From: Methylobacterium sp. J-030
Lineage (GTDB): Bacteria; Pseudomonadota; Alphaproteobacteria; Rhizobiales; Beijerinckiaceae
NCBI RefSeq assembly: GCF_022829545.1
Contig: NZ_JAKSYM010000249.1
Coordinates: forward strand, 1-64,000
DNA length: 64,000 nucleotides
Direction of reading: 5' to 3'
Every line of letters begins with the position of its first letter. Position 1 is the stretch's first letter. A model generated the notes under the pieces. The model saw only the letters and a list, made by a program, of their open reading frames with translations, did not search any database and was not told where the DNA came from. This document shows, in pieces, positions 24,146-32,996 of the stretch. Both the position numbers and the translations under genes were made by a program.

Positions 24146-25087
24146 ATGACCACGACCGACATCACCCGCGCCGACCCGACGCTGCCGACGGTGGCCCGCG
24201 AGACGGCACTGAGCGAGGCCGACCTCGCCGCCCTGCGCCGGGCGGTGCAGACGCTGGAGCGGCCGAGCCTGGCGGCGCGCCTCTCGGCGGCCGCGGGGGC
24301 CCCCCTGGACATCATCGGGCGCTCGCTGCCGGCCCCCGTGACGGAGGTGGTCAGCCGCAGCACCGAGGCCGCCATGCGCGGGGCGCTCCGGGTCGCCCTG
24401 GCGACGCTGCCCCGCGCGGAACTCGCGCCCGCCACGGCGGGCGAGGCCGTCGGCACGGCAACCGCCAAGGCGGAGAGCCGCATCACGCGGCTCCTCGGCT
24501 CGGGCGACGCCAAGCACAAGGCGTTTGCCGCACTCTCCGGCGCCCTCGGCGGCGCGTTCGGCCTCTCGACCCTGGCGGTCGAACTCCCGGTCTCGACGAC
24601 GCTGATGCTCCGCTCGATCGCCGAGATCGCCCGCGAGGAGGGCGAGGATCTGGGGACGCCCGAGGGCGCGCTCGCCTGCGTGCAGGTCTTCGCCCTGGGC
24701 GGCCGGGCGACGGCGGCGACGGAAGCGGGTTCGGCGCTCACCGAGAGCGGCTACTTCGCGGTCCGCGCAGCCCTGGCGAAGACCCTGGCGGAAGCCGCCC
24801 GCTACGCCGGCAGCAAAACACTCCTCGACCAATCCGCCCCCGCGCTGATCCGGTTCACAGCGCAGATCGCGGCGCGGTTCGGCCTCGTCGTGTCGCAGAA
24901 GGTCGCCGCGCAGGCGGTGCCGATCCTAGGAGCGTTCGGGGGTGCGGCCGTCAACACCGCCTTCATGAACCATTTCCAGGCGACGGCGCGCGCCCATTTC
25001 ACGGTCCGGCGCCTGGAGCGGACCTACGGGGCGGCCGCCGTGCGCGCGGCCTACGAGCTCGAGAAGGCCGCGCTCGGGATCAGTTGA
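24146..25087 (+). CDS. EcsC family protein
   Basis: 313 residues from ATG 24146. The central part (LSGALGGAFGLSTLAVELPV and MLRSIAEIAREEGEDL) matches the EcsC family, poorly understood proteins with a conserved Gly-rich segment and a possible peptide-binding or membrane-associated role. Two further conserved pieces (VFALGG; VSQKVAAQAVPILGA) are present. It follows the AmpG gene by 25 bases, so the two may share a transcript. Confidence 0.75.
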   Translation: MTTTDITRADPTLPTVARETALSEADLAALRRAVQTLERPSLAARLSAAAGAPLDIIGRSLPAPVTEVVSRSTEAAMRGALRVALATLPRAELAPATAGEAVGTATAKAESRITRLLGSGDAKHKAFAALSGALGGAFGLSTLAVELPVSTTLMLRSIAEIAREEGEDLGTPEGALACVQVFALGGRATAATEAGSALTESGYFAVRAALAKTLAEAARYAGSKTLLDQSAPALIRFTAQIAARFGLVVSQKVAAQAVPILGAFGGAAVNTAFMNHFQATARAHFTVRRLERTYGAAAVRAAYELEKAALGIS

Positions 25088-25151
25088 CAGACCGGCCCAT
25101 GATCGTCCGGGATCGGCGGATGCCGCGCCGTGCGGACGGGGGGAGGCGGTC

Positions 25152-25829
25152 GTGATCGGCAACGGCGAGATGGTGGCGCGGCTGGCGCTGGCGGCGCTGT
25201 TCGGCAGCGTGATCGGCCTGGAGCGCGAGCGCCTCCTCTGGGCAGCGGGCCTGCGGACCCACATGCTGGTCTGCGTCGGCTCCTGCCTGATCATGCTGGT
25301 CTCGGCCTTCGGCTTCGGCGACGTGCTGGGCGCCGACCACATCGTGCTCGATCCCTCCCGTATCGCCGCCCAGGTGGTGTCGGGGATTGGCTTCCTCGGT
25401 GCTGGCACGATCCTGCTGCGCGGCGAGGTGGTGAAGGGCCTCACCACGGCGGCGAGCCTCTGGGGTGTGGCGGCGATCGGGCTCGCGATCGGCAGCGGGC
25501 TCTACGTGCCGGCGCTCGCCACGACGGCGCTCATCGTCGGCATCCTGGCCGGCGTGAAGCCGTTCGAGGAGCGCTGGCGCGACCGGATGCGGGTTCAGAC
25601 ATTGCGGCTGACCGTGCGCACGGGCACGATGTCGATCGATACGATCCAGACGGCCACCGGCGCGCGTGCGTCCCGGGTGCGGACCTTCACGGTCCGCCCC
25701 AGCGCGAATCCGGATTACGACGACGTCACCGTCACCTTCGTGCGCCTGTCGCGGACCAGCGTCGCGGAGATCGCCGCGACGCTGCGGGCGATGCCGGATG
25801 TCACCGCGGTCGAGGAGGGCGCGGACTGA
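25152..25829 (+). CDS. MgtC/SapB family membrane protein
   Basis: 225 residues. The N-terminal membrane domain (LAALFGSVIGLERER, GIGFLGAGTILLR, GLTTAASLWGVAAIGLA) carries the MgtC signature. The C-terminal soluble ACT-like part is short, as in SapB-type members. The family is linked to Mg limitation, intracellular survival and membrane-potential control; the role here is unspecified. Start at ATG 25152; it ends 5 bases from the convergent ilvA stop. Confidence 0.8.
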   Translation: MIGNGEMVARLALAALFGSVIGLERERLLWAAGLRTHMLVCVGSCLIMLVSAFGFGDVLGADHIVLDPSRIAAQVVSGIGFLGAGTILLRGEVVKGLTTAASLWGVAAIGLAIGSGLYVPALATTALIVGILAGVKPFEERWRDRMRVQTLRLTVRTGTMSIDTIQTATGARASRVRTFTVRPSANPDYDDVTVTFVRLSRTSVAEIAATLRAMPDVTAVEEGAD

Positions 25830-25833
25830 GCGG

Positions 25834-27363
25834 TCACGCTGCCGAGATGGTCTCGCCGTCGAGGAACAGGCGGTAGGCCGGGTTCTCGGTCTCGTCGGTG
25901 GCCGGGTAGCCCAGCGCCTCGATGACCGCGTCGAACCGCGCCCGCTCGCCCGGGGGAACCGCGATGCCGGCGAGCACGCGGCCGTAATCGGCGCCGTGGT
26001 TGCGGTAGTGGAACAGCGTGATGTCGAAGTCCGGGCCGAGCGCGTCGAGGAACTTCATCAGCGCGCCGGGCCGCTCCGGGAACTGGAAGCGGAACAGCCG
26101 CTCGTGCGCGACGCCCACGGCCCGGCCGCCCACCATGTAGCGGACATGGACCTTGGCCATCTCGTTGTCGCTCATGTCGAGGACGTGGTAGCCGGCCTCG
26201 CGCAGGGAGCCGATCAGCGACTGCTTCTCGCGCTTGCCGTCGGTCAGGTTGATGCCGACGAAGATCTGCGCCTCGTTGCCCGGGGCGTGGCGGTAGTTGA
26301 ACTCGGTGATGGCGCGCGGCCCCAGGGCGTTGATGAACGCCCGGTAGGCGCCGGGCCGCTCCGGGATCGAGACGCCGATCAGCACCTCCCGCTGCTCGCC
26401 GATCTCCGCCCGCTCGGCGATGTGGCGCAGGCGGTCGAAATTGAGATTCGCCCCCGACGAGATCGCGATCAGCGTGCCGGTGCCGCCCTCGCGCTCGGCA
26501 TAGAGCTTGGCACCGGCGAGACTCAGCGCGCCGGAGGGCTCCGACACGGCTCGCGTATCGTCGAAGATGTCCTTGACGGCCGCGCACATCGCGTCGGTGT
26601 CGACCGTGATGACCCCGTCGAGGTGCGCGCGGCAGAGGCGGAAGGTCTCCTCGCCGGCCTGCCGCACCGCGACGCCGTCTGCGAACAGGCCGACCGAGGG
26701 CAGGCTGACCCGGGTGCCGGCGGCGAGCGCCGCGGCCATGCAGGCGGCATCCTCCGGCTCGACGCCGATCACTTTCGTGCCCGGCCGCAGGTATTTCACG
26801 AAGGTGGCGATGCCGGCCGCGAGCCCGCCGCCCCCGACAGGCACGAAGATCGCCTCGATCGGGCCGGTATGCTGCTCCAGGATCTCCTTGCCGATCGTGC
26901 CCTGGCCGGCGATCACCTCGGGGTCGTCGAACGGGTGCAGGAAGGTCAGGCCCTGCTCGGCTTCGAGGATCTTCGCCTGCGCCAGCGCCTCGTCGAAGGC
27001 GTCGCCGTGCAGCACGACCTCGGCGCCGCGGGCCCGGCAGGCATCGATCTTGATGGAGGGTGTGGTGCGCGGCATCACGATCACGGCCCGCGCGCCGAGC
27101 TTGGCCGCGGCGAGCGAGACCCCCTGGGCATGATTGCCCGCCGAGGCGCAGACCACGCCGCGGGCGATCTGGTCCGGGCTCAAGCCCGACATCTTGTTGT
27201 AGGCGCCGCGCAGCTTGAATGAGAAGACCGGCTGCAGATCCTCGCGCTTCAGCAGCACCGGGCGACCGAGGCGCTGCGTGAGGCGCGGCATCGGATCGAG
27301 CGGGCTCTCGATCGCCACGTCGTAGACGCGGGCGGTGAGGATCTTGCGGATGTAGTCCGTCAC
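25834..27363 (-). CDS. ilvA: Threonine ammonia-lyase (threonine deaminase)
   Basis: 509 residues from GTG 27363, chosen because it aligns with the family start. PLP-binding Lys50 lies in SFKLRGAYNK; SAGNHAQGV and VGGGGLAAGI form the cofactor pocket. Two ACT-like regulatory domains follow (SIPERPGAYRAF; QFPERPGALMKF), the long isoleucine-feedback form. It converts threonine to 2-oxobutanoate in isoleucine synthesis. The next 80 bases upstream contain the ParE stop; an upstream ATG would overlap it. No clear ribosome site is seen at the GTG. Confidence 0.9.
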   Translation of the reverse strand: MTDYIRKILTARVYDVAIESPLDPMPRLTQRLGRPVLLKREDLQPVFSFKLRGAYNKMSGLSPDQIARGVVCASAGNHAQGVSLAAAKLGARAVIVMPRTTPSIKIDACRARGAEVVLHGDAFDEALAQAKILEAEQGLTFLHPFDDPEVIAGQGTIGKEILEQHTGPIEAIFVPVGGGGLAAGIATFVKYLRPGTKVIGVEPEDAACMAAALAAGTRVSLPSVGLFADGVAVRQAGEETFRLCRAHLDGVITVDTDAMCAAVKDIFDDTRAVSEPSGALSLAGAKLYAEREGGTGTLIAISSGANLNFDRLRHIAERAEIGEQREVLIGVSIPERPGAYRAFINALGPRAITEFNYRHAPGNEAQIFVGINLTDGKREKQSLIGSLREAGYHVLDMSDNEMAKVHVRYMVGGRAVGVAHERLFRFQFPERPGALMKFLDALGPDFDITLFHYRNHGADYGRVLAGIAVPPGERARFDAVIEALGYPATDETENPAYRLFLDGETISAA

Positions 27364-27443
27364 GGGGCGGATTCTCGGGCGGTGTGCGAGGGGATGAGCG
27401 GCAGATAGACCCTTACGCAGAGAGATGCGAGCGGCGAACCTGT

Positions 27444-27734
27444 TCAGGTCAGATGGCGCGTCCAATCCTGACGACCGTACAACACGCGAACGATCAGGAT
27501 GCCGTCCTCCTCCTCGACGTAGGCGACGACATGCGCGCGATAAGGATACAGCCGCACCGGCCGGACGAATTCTTCACGAAGACGGGCCATCTTCGGCCTT
27601 TCTTCGAGCAGGGAGAACAGGGCCCTCAGTCCGGCGTAATAGCGTTCGGCATGCCCGCGTCCGAACTTGGCGGCTCCGGTCATGTAGATCTCGACGAGAT
27701 CCGAATTCGCCCGCCGTGTCGTCCGGATTGTCAC
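27444..27734 (-). CDS. ParE-type toxin of the RelE/ParE superfamily
   Basis: 96 residues (MTIRTTRRANSDLVEIYM...). It has the RelE/ParE fold features: the N-terminal Leu/Ile-Glu helix, GLRALFSLLEERPKMARLR, and a C-terminal LIVRVLYGRQDW strand with Arg. ParE toxins inhibit DNA gyrase; RelE ones cleave mRNA. The catalytic RelE residues are not evident, so ParE is likelier. Overlaps its antitoxin gene by four bases. Confidence 0.8.
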   Translation of the reverse strand: MTIRTTRRANSDLVEIYMTGAAKFGRGHAERYYAGLRALFSLLEERPKMARLREEFVRPVRLYPYRAHVVAYVEEEDGILIVRVLYGRQDWTRHLT

Positions 27735-27982
27735 GGACGCCGCATGTCCCGCGTGCGCTCCCGGGCCTCGGCAAGAACATCATCCAACGACGATGCGCTG
27801 ATACCGCTGTCGAACCCCTCGGTGATCAGCGCTTGAATCTGCGCGAGACTGTCGCTCCGCTCCTGATCCTGGCGAATCAGGTCGCGGACATAATCGCTGG
27901 CGCTGTTGAAGCGGCCGCTCGTGGCCTGGGCTTCGACCCAATCCTTCATAGCTTCGGACAACGATACATTCACGTTCGCCAT
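27731..27982 (-). CDS. ParD-type antitoxin
   Basis: 83 residues: the N-terminal ribbon-helix-helix domain (NVNVSLSEAMKDWVEAQA; NSASDYVRDLI) binds DNA and a charged C-terminal tail (LAEARERTRDMRR) should wrap the toxin. It precedes the toxin gene as expected for a ParDE operon, which it autorepresses. About 90 bases separate it from the dgkA unit. Confidence 0.8.
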   Translation of the reverse strand: MANVNVSLSEAMKDWVEAQATSGRFNSASDYVRDLIRQDQERSDSLAQIQALITEGFDSGISASSLDDVLAEARERTRDMRRP

Positions 27983-28076
27983 GTCGAACCGCCTCCCGCA
28001 TCAGGGAAGATGGCAAGGATTCTGGATCGTTACCAGGGACAGGCCAACGTCGAGACGACGTCACATCGCGGTTGGG

Positions 28077-28424
28077 TCAGCCCACCCGCTCGACCAGCGC
28101 GGCCACCCACACCAGCAGCGCCGCCACCTGCGCCATGAAGGTCCCCGCCGAGGCGAGATCCTTCACCCGGCCGATCATCGGGTGGTGACTCGGATGGACG
28201 TGGTCGCACAGCTTCTCGACGGCGGTGTTGAGGAATTCCGCGGCCAGCATCAGCAGCAGGCTCACCATCAGCGCGACGCGCACCCACAGGGTCTCGCCGA
28301 GCAGCAGCGCGACCGGCACGCCGACCGCCAGCAGCACCAGTTCCTGCCGGACCGCCCGCTCGGTGCGCGCCCCGTGGCGCAGGCCGCGCCACGAATTGAG
28401 GAAGGCGAGGATCAGGGCGTTCAT
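28077..28424 (-). CDS. dgkA: Diacylglycerol kinase (membrane-bound)
   Basis: 115 residues from ATG 28424, which overlaps the stop of the AbrB-type gene by one base. Three membrane helices; AAEFLNTAVEKLCDHVHP holds the catalytic Glu of the family, and HHPMIGRVKDLASAG the conserved ATP/lipid contact. It phosphorylates diacylglycerol at the inner membrane so that it returns to phosphatidate. Co-transcribed with the gene upstream. Confidence 0.85.
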   Translation of the reverse strand: MNALILAFLNSWRGLRHGARTERAVRQELVLLAVGVPVALLLGETLWVRVALMVSLLLMLAAEFLNTAVEKLCDHVHPSHHPMIGRVKDLASAGTFMAQVAALLVWVAALVERVG

Positions 28425-29506
28425 CAGGCCGCCCCCTCGGGCACGGACCGGCTGATCCACTTCGCCAGCAGCGGGCCGGTGAGCAGGACCACGAACAGGC
28501 GCAGGGTCTGCACCGCCAGCACGAAGGAGACGTCCGCCTTCGAGCCGACCGCGATGATCGCGACCGAGTCGAGGCCCCCCGGGCTCGTGGCGAGCACCGC
28601 GGTGAGCAGGTCGATCGGCAGCAGCAGGGTCAGGCCCCAGCCCCAGGCGGCGCAGAGCGCGATCACCGAGAAGGTCGCCGTCAGGATCCCAGGAAGCGCC
28701 GCGAAGGTCAAACGCAGGGTCTCGCGGGTGAAGCGCAGGCCGACATAGATACCGATGCAGGCATAGGCGAGTTCGAGAAGCGGCACCGGCAGGGCCATCC
28801 GGACGAGGCCCGTGGCATGGAGCAGGCTCCCCAGCACCATCGGCCCGACCTGGGCCCCCGCCGGCACCCGCAGGGCTAGGGCCGCGCCGGCGCCGATCAC
28901 CGCCACCGCGAGGGTCGCCAGGAGGGACAGGGGCTCGATCGCCTCGGCGCCGCCGGCCGCGCCGGCCGCGGGCGGGTTCACCATCAGGAAGCGGGCGGCG
29001 AGTGAGGCCGAAAAGACGACCGCGGCGACGCGCACGTACTGCATGAAGGCCACGAGCCGCGGATCCGCGCCGAAATCCTCGGCCATCGCCACCATGGCGG
29101 AGGCGCCGCCGGGTGAGGATCCCCAGGCCGCGGTGGTGCCGGGGAGCACCCGCAGGCGGGTGAGGACCCAGCCGACGACGCCGCTGACCGCCACGGTTAC
29201 CAGCACGACGGCGACGATGAGCGGGCCGTCCTCCAGCAGGGTCTGGGCGATCTGACCGGTGACGGCGTGGGCCACGAGGCAGCCGATCATCGCCTGTGAG
29301 GCCTGGAAGGCGGGACGTGGCACGTGGAGCCGCGACCCGCCCACCCCGAACGCGATCGCCCCGATCATCGGCCCGAGCAGCAGCGCCGCCGGGAACTGCG
29401 CGCGCATCAGACCGTACGAGACGGCCGCGGACACGACGACGAGGGCGGCCCAGAGGCCGAGGGTGCGGAAGGAGGGCACGGCGATCGCGGGAGGATTTGC
29501 CCGCAT
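28424..29506 (-). CDS. AbrB family (duplicated membrane domain) protein
   Basis: 360 residues, about ten membrane helices arranged as two similar halves (LGPMIGAIAFGVGG, GPMVLGSLLHATG) with GSSPGGASAMVAM and TSPGGLDSVAII, the paired motifs of the AbrB/ammonia-monooxygenase-like family. These are thought to be transporters; the name from AidB regulation is historical and should not be read as transcription factor. Co-directed with dgkA. Confidence 0.75.
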   Translation of the reverse strand: MRANPPAIAVPSFRTLGLWAALVVVSAAVSYGLMRAQFPAALLLGPMIGAIAFGVGGSRLHVPRPAFQASQAMIGCLVAHAVTGQIAQTLLEDGPLIVAVVLVTVAVSGVVGWVLTRLRVLPGTTAAWGSSPGGASAMVAMAEDFGADPRLVAFMQYVRVAAVVFSASLAARFLMVNPPAAGAAGGAEAIEPLSLLATLAVAVIGAGAALALRVPAGAQVGPMVLGSLLHATGLVRMALPVPLLELAYACIGIYVGLRFTRETLRLTFAALPGILTATFSVIALCAAWGWGLTLLLPIDLLTAVLATSPGGLDSVAIIAVGSKADVSFVLAVQTLRLFVVLLTGPLLAKWISRSVPEGAA

Positions 29507-29590
29507 GGAAGATCGGGCTTCGGCCGCGCGCTACACTGGAATATTGGCCCTGTCACGGCAAAGATTCGGCACGGCGGCCCCGCGCGGGTA

Positions 29591-30544
29591 TCAAGGCTCG
29601 TAGGACAGGGCAATCCCGTCCCGGCAGGCTGCGGTCCCGGGCGGCGCGTGCGCCCGGAAGAAGGCCGCCAAGCGCGACAGGCCGGGCGCGCGGGGATCGC
29701 TCGACCGCCAGGCTAGCGCGATGGTGCGGCCGGGACCATCGACATCGAAGGCCCGTGTCACGGTCAGGCCGGTCGGATCGGGTCCGGACGGCACCGCGAG
29801 GGCGGGGAGCAGCGTATAGCCGGTGCCGGCCGCCACCATCGAGCGCAGGGTCTCCAGGCTCGTGGCATGGCGGCCGACCGAGGAACCTGCCCCGCAGGCG
29901 GCGATCGCCTGATCGCGCAGGCAGTTGCCCTCGTCGAGGAGCAGGAGGTCCGGCCCGGCGATCTCGGTGGCCGAGAGGGCGCCGCCGCGGGCAAGCGCAT
30001 GCTCGGCCGGGCAGGCGAGCCAGAACGGCTCGACGAAGAGCGGCGATACCGTCAGCCCGTGCTGGGCAACCGGCAGGGAGACGAGAGCCGCGTCGATCCG
30101 GCCGTCCCGCAGGCCCTCCACGATCCCGGCGGTTCGAGATTCCTGCAGCGAGAGCGTCAGCAGCGGATATTCCTCGCGCAGCGGCCGCAGCACCAGCGGG
30201 AAGAAATAGGGGCCGAGCGTCTGGATCGCCGCGAGGATCAGGCGGCCGGTCAGCGGCGAGCCGCGCCCCTCGCTCGCGAGCGCCAGCAGCCGCTGCGCCT
30301 CCGCCAGGACCACGCGCGCCTGCCGAACGATCACCTGCCCCACCTCGGTCAGCAGGATCCGGCGCTTCGAGCGCTCGAACAAAACGACACCGAGGGCCGT
30401 TTCCAGCTTGCGGACCTGCACGCTCAGCGTCGGCTGGCTGATGTTGCACCGTTCCGCCGCCCGGCCGAAATGGCCTTCGTCGGCGATGGCGATGACGTAT
30501 TCCAGGTCACGCAGGGACAGGCCGGCCAGATTCATAGACCGCAT
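29591..30544 (-). CDS. oxyR: Hydrogen peroxide sensor OxyR (LysR family)
   Basis: 317 residues: N-terminal winged helix (LRDLEYVIAIADEGHFGRAA; CNISQPTLSVQVRKLE) and an effector domain with redox-active Cys208 and Cys217 in GNCLRDQAIAAC, spaced nine apart as Cys199/Cys208 in E. coli. Disulfide formation activates catalase and other defence genes. It is divergent from katA, its likely target. Start at 30544; 30535 is possible and would match the E. coli start better. Confidence 0.9.
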   Translation of the reverse strand: MRSMNLAGLSLRDLEYVIAIADEGHFGRAAERCNISQPTLSVQVRKLETALGVVLFERSKRRILLTEVGQVIVRQARVVLAEAQRLLALASEGRGSPLTGRLILAAIQTLGPYFFPLVLRPLREEYPLLTLSLQESRTAGIVEGLRDGRIDAALVSLPVAQHGLTVSPLFVEPFWLACPAEHALARGGALSATEIAGPDLLLLDEGNCLRDQAIAACGAGSSVGRHATSLETLRSMVAAGTGYTLLPALAVPSGPDPTGLTVTRAFDVDGPGRTIALAWRSSDPRAPGLSRLAAFFRAHAPPGTAACRDGIALSYEP

Positions 30545-30562
30545 CTATCACAGTGTTTGTGA
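30534..30562. promoter_or_regulatory. Probable OxyR operator between oxyR and katA
   Basis: ATAG (30534-30537), seven bases, CTAT (30545-30548): this matches the OxyR half-site ATAG-N7-CTAT, including the inner A. Next to it TCACA-GTGTT-TGTGA (30548-30562) is a perfect palindrome with T and A ends. The first element overlaps the oxyR start, consistent with autoregulation. Confidence 0.5.
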
Positions 30563-30670
30563 CGATGCATTTGCTTCGGCATCGTGCCGGGGTCATAACC
30601 TGTCACGAGAACGGTTCCAGGCTGGCTCCGCTGTCCCCTCGGAACCCTCGCATACGGAGAGACGGTACGC

Positions 30671-32260
30671 ATGAGCGATCAACGCCCGATCCTGACCACC
30701 CGCCAGGGCCATCCGGTCCGCGACAACCAGAGCACCCGCACGGTCGGCGAGCGCGGGCCCGCGACGCTCGAGAACTACCAGTTCATCGAGAAGATCACCC
30801 ACTTCGACCGTGAGCGGATCCCGGAGCGCGTCGTCCACGCCCGCGGTGCCGGCGCCCACGGCTATTTCGAGGCCTATGGCAAGATCGGCAACGAGCCCGC
30901 CTCCAAGTACACCCGCGCCCGCGTCCTGAACGAGACCGGCGTGAAGACCCCGATGTTCGTCCGCTTCTCGACCGTCGCGGGCGCCAAGGAGAGCCCGGAG
31001 ACCGAGCGCGACCCGCGTGGCTTCGCGGTGAAGTTCAAGACCGTCGACGGCAATTGGGACCTCGTGGGCAACAACCTCAAGGTTTTCTTCATCCGCGACG
31101 CGATCAAGTTCCCCGACATGATCCACGCGTTCAAGCCGGATCCGGTGACGAACCGCCAGGAGGCGTGGCGCTTCTTCGACTTCGTGGCGCAGCACCCCGA
31201 GTCGATCCACATGGTGACGCACCTCAAGTCACCCTGGGGCATCCCGGCCAATTACCGCGAGATGGAAGGCTCGGGCGTCAACACCTACAAGCTGGTCAAC
31301 GACCAGGGTGAAGCGGTGCTGTGCAAGTTCCACTGGATCCCGAAGCAGGGTGTCCGGAACCTGACCTCGCAGCAGGCATCGGAGATCCAGGCCAAGGATG
31401 TCGGCCATTCGACCCGCGACCTGTACGACAACATCAAGGCCGGCAACTTCCCCGAGTGGGAATTCGCCGTGCAGATCATGCCGGACGGCCCGAACGATCA
31501 CCTGTCGTTCGACCCGCTGGACGACACGAAGCTGTGGCCGGTGGACCAGTTCCCGCTGCTGCCCTGCGGCCGCATGGTGCTCGACCGGGTGCCGGACAAC
31601 TTCTTCGCCGAGGTCGAGCAGTCGGCTTTCGGCACCGGCGTGCTGGTCGACGGCATCGACTTCTCGGACGACAAGATGCTGCAGGGCCGGACGCTGTCCT
31701 ACTCGGACACGCAGCGCTACCGCGTCGGGGCCAACTACCTGCAGCTGCCGATCAACGCGCCGCAGCCCGGCGTGAAGGTCTACTCGAACCAGCGGGACGG
31801 CCAGATGACCTACGGGGTCGACGGGACCGGGCCGAACAAGCACATCAACTACGAGCCCTCGACCCTGGCCGAGGGCCTGCGCGAGGCTGCGAAGCCCGCG
31901 AGGGACTATCACCAGCCGGTGGAGGGCAATCTCGGCCGCTATCAGACCTCGCGGACCGAGGACGACTACACCCAGGCGGGCGTCCGGTACCGCTCGTTCC
32001 AGGATTGGGAGCGCGACGACCTGATCGCCAACCTGGTCGGCGACATGAAGCAGTGCCCGGAGCCGATCCAGCTGCGGATGGTCTGGCACTTCTGGCACGC
32101 GGACGAGGATTACGGCCGGCGTGTCGCGGAGGGTGCGGGCATCGATCTGGAGAAGGCCAAGGCCCTGCCGCCGCTGCCGGGCCGCGCCGCCCCGGGCAAG
32201 CGCCTGCAGTCCGAGACCTACACGGACGGCTCGCAGGCCCACCGGGTCGCCGCGGAGTAG
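30671..32260 (+). CDS. katA: Catalase (monofunctional, heme)
   Basis: 529 residues, small-subunit type. The catalytic His56 lies in [13 protein letters not shown]; the heme-proximal Tyr344, preceded by Arg340 ([13 protein letters not shown]), and the [16 protein letters not shown] and HLKSPWGIP regions are intact. It removes hydrogen peroxide in the cytoplasm. Transcription is likely OxyR-controlled because oxyR is divergent and an operator lies between. Followed by a strong terminator. Confidence 0.95.
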   Translation: MSDQRPILTTRQGHPVRDNQSTRTVGERGPATLENYQFIEKITHFDRERIPERVVHARGAGAHGYFEAYGKIGNEPASKYTRARVLNETGVKTPMFVRFSTVAGAKESPETERDPRGFAVKFKTVDGNWDLVGNNLKVFFIRDAIKFPDMIHAFKPDPVTNRQEAWRFFDFVAQHPESIHMVTHLKSPWGIPANYREMEGSGVNTYKLVNDQGEAVLCKFHWIPKQGVRNLTSQQASEIQAKDVGHSTRDLYDNIKAGNFPEWEFAVQIMPDGPNDHLSFDPLDDTKLWPVDQFPLLPCGRMVLDRVPDNFFAEVEQSAFGTGVLVDGIDFSDDKMLQGRTLSYSDTQRYRVGANYLQLPINAPQPGVKVYSNQRDGQMTYGVDGTGPNKHINYEPSTLAEGLREAAKPARDYHQPVEGNLGRYQTSRTEDDYTQAGVRYRSFQDWERDDLIANLVGDMKQCPEPIQLRMVWHFWHADEDYGRRVAEGAGIDLEKAKALPPLPGRAAPGKRLQSETYTDGSQAHRVAAE

Positions 32261-32283
32261 GTCTATCTCAAGCGCCGATTGAC

Positions 32284-32322
32284 GAGAGGCCCCGCGAGCA
32301 TCGCTCGCGGGGCCTTCTCTTT
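32284..32322 (+). terminator. Rho-independent terminator of katA
   Basis: GGCCCCGCGAGC / GCTCGCGGGGCC, a perfect 12-base stem with a 3-base loop (ATC), followed by TTCTCTTT. It begins 24 bases after the katA stop. Confidence 0.8.
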
Positions 32323-32450
32323 GGGCAGGACGCTGGAGTATCGGCGGCAGAAGTCCGATCCAACTCAATCCCTCTCCGGCTGAGGTGCCGGAGCGTGCGA
32401 TGTCGGGCGGGCGACGCGGCTGCCGATTTCCCACCCGCCATGCTGCCCCC

Positions 32451-32812
32451 TCACGGGCAGCGGCGACGGATGTGGCCCTTGCCGATATAGGTCCGTGTCC
32501 TGGGGTCGTAAGTCTTGAACCGCCGCGCGCAGTCCGCGATCGCGGCGGGATCGTCCGTCGCCACCTCTGTCTCGACCGGCACCGCGACCGGGGCCCCGTA
32601 AACCGGTGGCGTGTAGACGGCGTCACCGTCGTACCAGGGATCACCGTAGCTGCCGAACAATCCGCCGAGGCCCAAGCCCAGCCCGAACCCGCCGACTCCG
32701 TAACGGTAGTCAAAGTCGCGCCGCCGCCAGGTGCGATACACGTAGGGCCGCGGGCCGACGAAGCCGGGCCAGCCAAAGCCGCCGGGCGCGATGCCGGGCC
32801 GGACGGGTCCGA
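32451..32812 (-). pseudogene. BA14K-like protein, N-terminus missing
   Basis: The C-terminal end of a BA14K-family exported protein: a Gly/Tyr-rich middle (YRYGVGGFGLGLGLGG), then DCARRFKTYDPRTRTYIGKG and RRRCP, the family's signature with the two conserved cysteines. The signal peptide and first part are missing; going upstream the frame leaves BA14K-like sequence at about 32812, the point where the truncated cupin gene starts on the other strand. Confidence 0.65.
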
Positions 32813-32822
32813 GCGGCCGGTC

Positions 32823-32996
32823 CGCTTCACCCTGAGATTCGCGCCGGCGCTCGCCCGCGAGGGGTTCTTCGAGGGGCTGGCGGAATTCGCCGCGGCGGGC
32901 CGCCTCTCGGACGCCGCGGCCATGGACGACCTGATGCTGGGCTACGATCAGGAGCCGCTGGCCGGGCTGGACGGCTGGAGCGCGCCCAATGGCTGA
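32823..32996 (+). pseudogene. C-terminal remnant of a cupin-domain protein
   Basis: VRFTLRFAPALAREGFFEG then FAAAGRLSDAAAMDDLML and YDQEPLAG matches the tail of cupin proteins of the quercetinase/ChrR type, where a final helical segment follows the barrel. The barrel itself is absent. It ends at 32996 and its 3' end overlaps the convergent MFS gene. Junction with the BA14K remnant is at about 32812-32823. Confidence 0.5.

Noticed and set aside
22531..24741. Long minus-strand frame over the AmpG and EcsC genes
   Set aside because: Antisense shadow with low-complexity Arg/Gln/Gly content; the sense genes have recognised membrane and EcsC motifs.
25130..25876. Alternative-frame gene overlapping the MgtC gene
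   Set aside because: The frame translates to Arg/Gly-rich low-complexity residues; the overlapping MgtC frame has clear family motifs.
30640..30670. EcfG-type promoter directly before katA
   Set aside because: A GGAAC is followed by CGGT, but the pair would place the promoter over the ribosome site and start codon.
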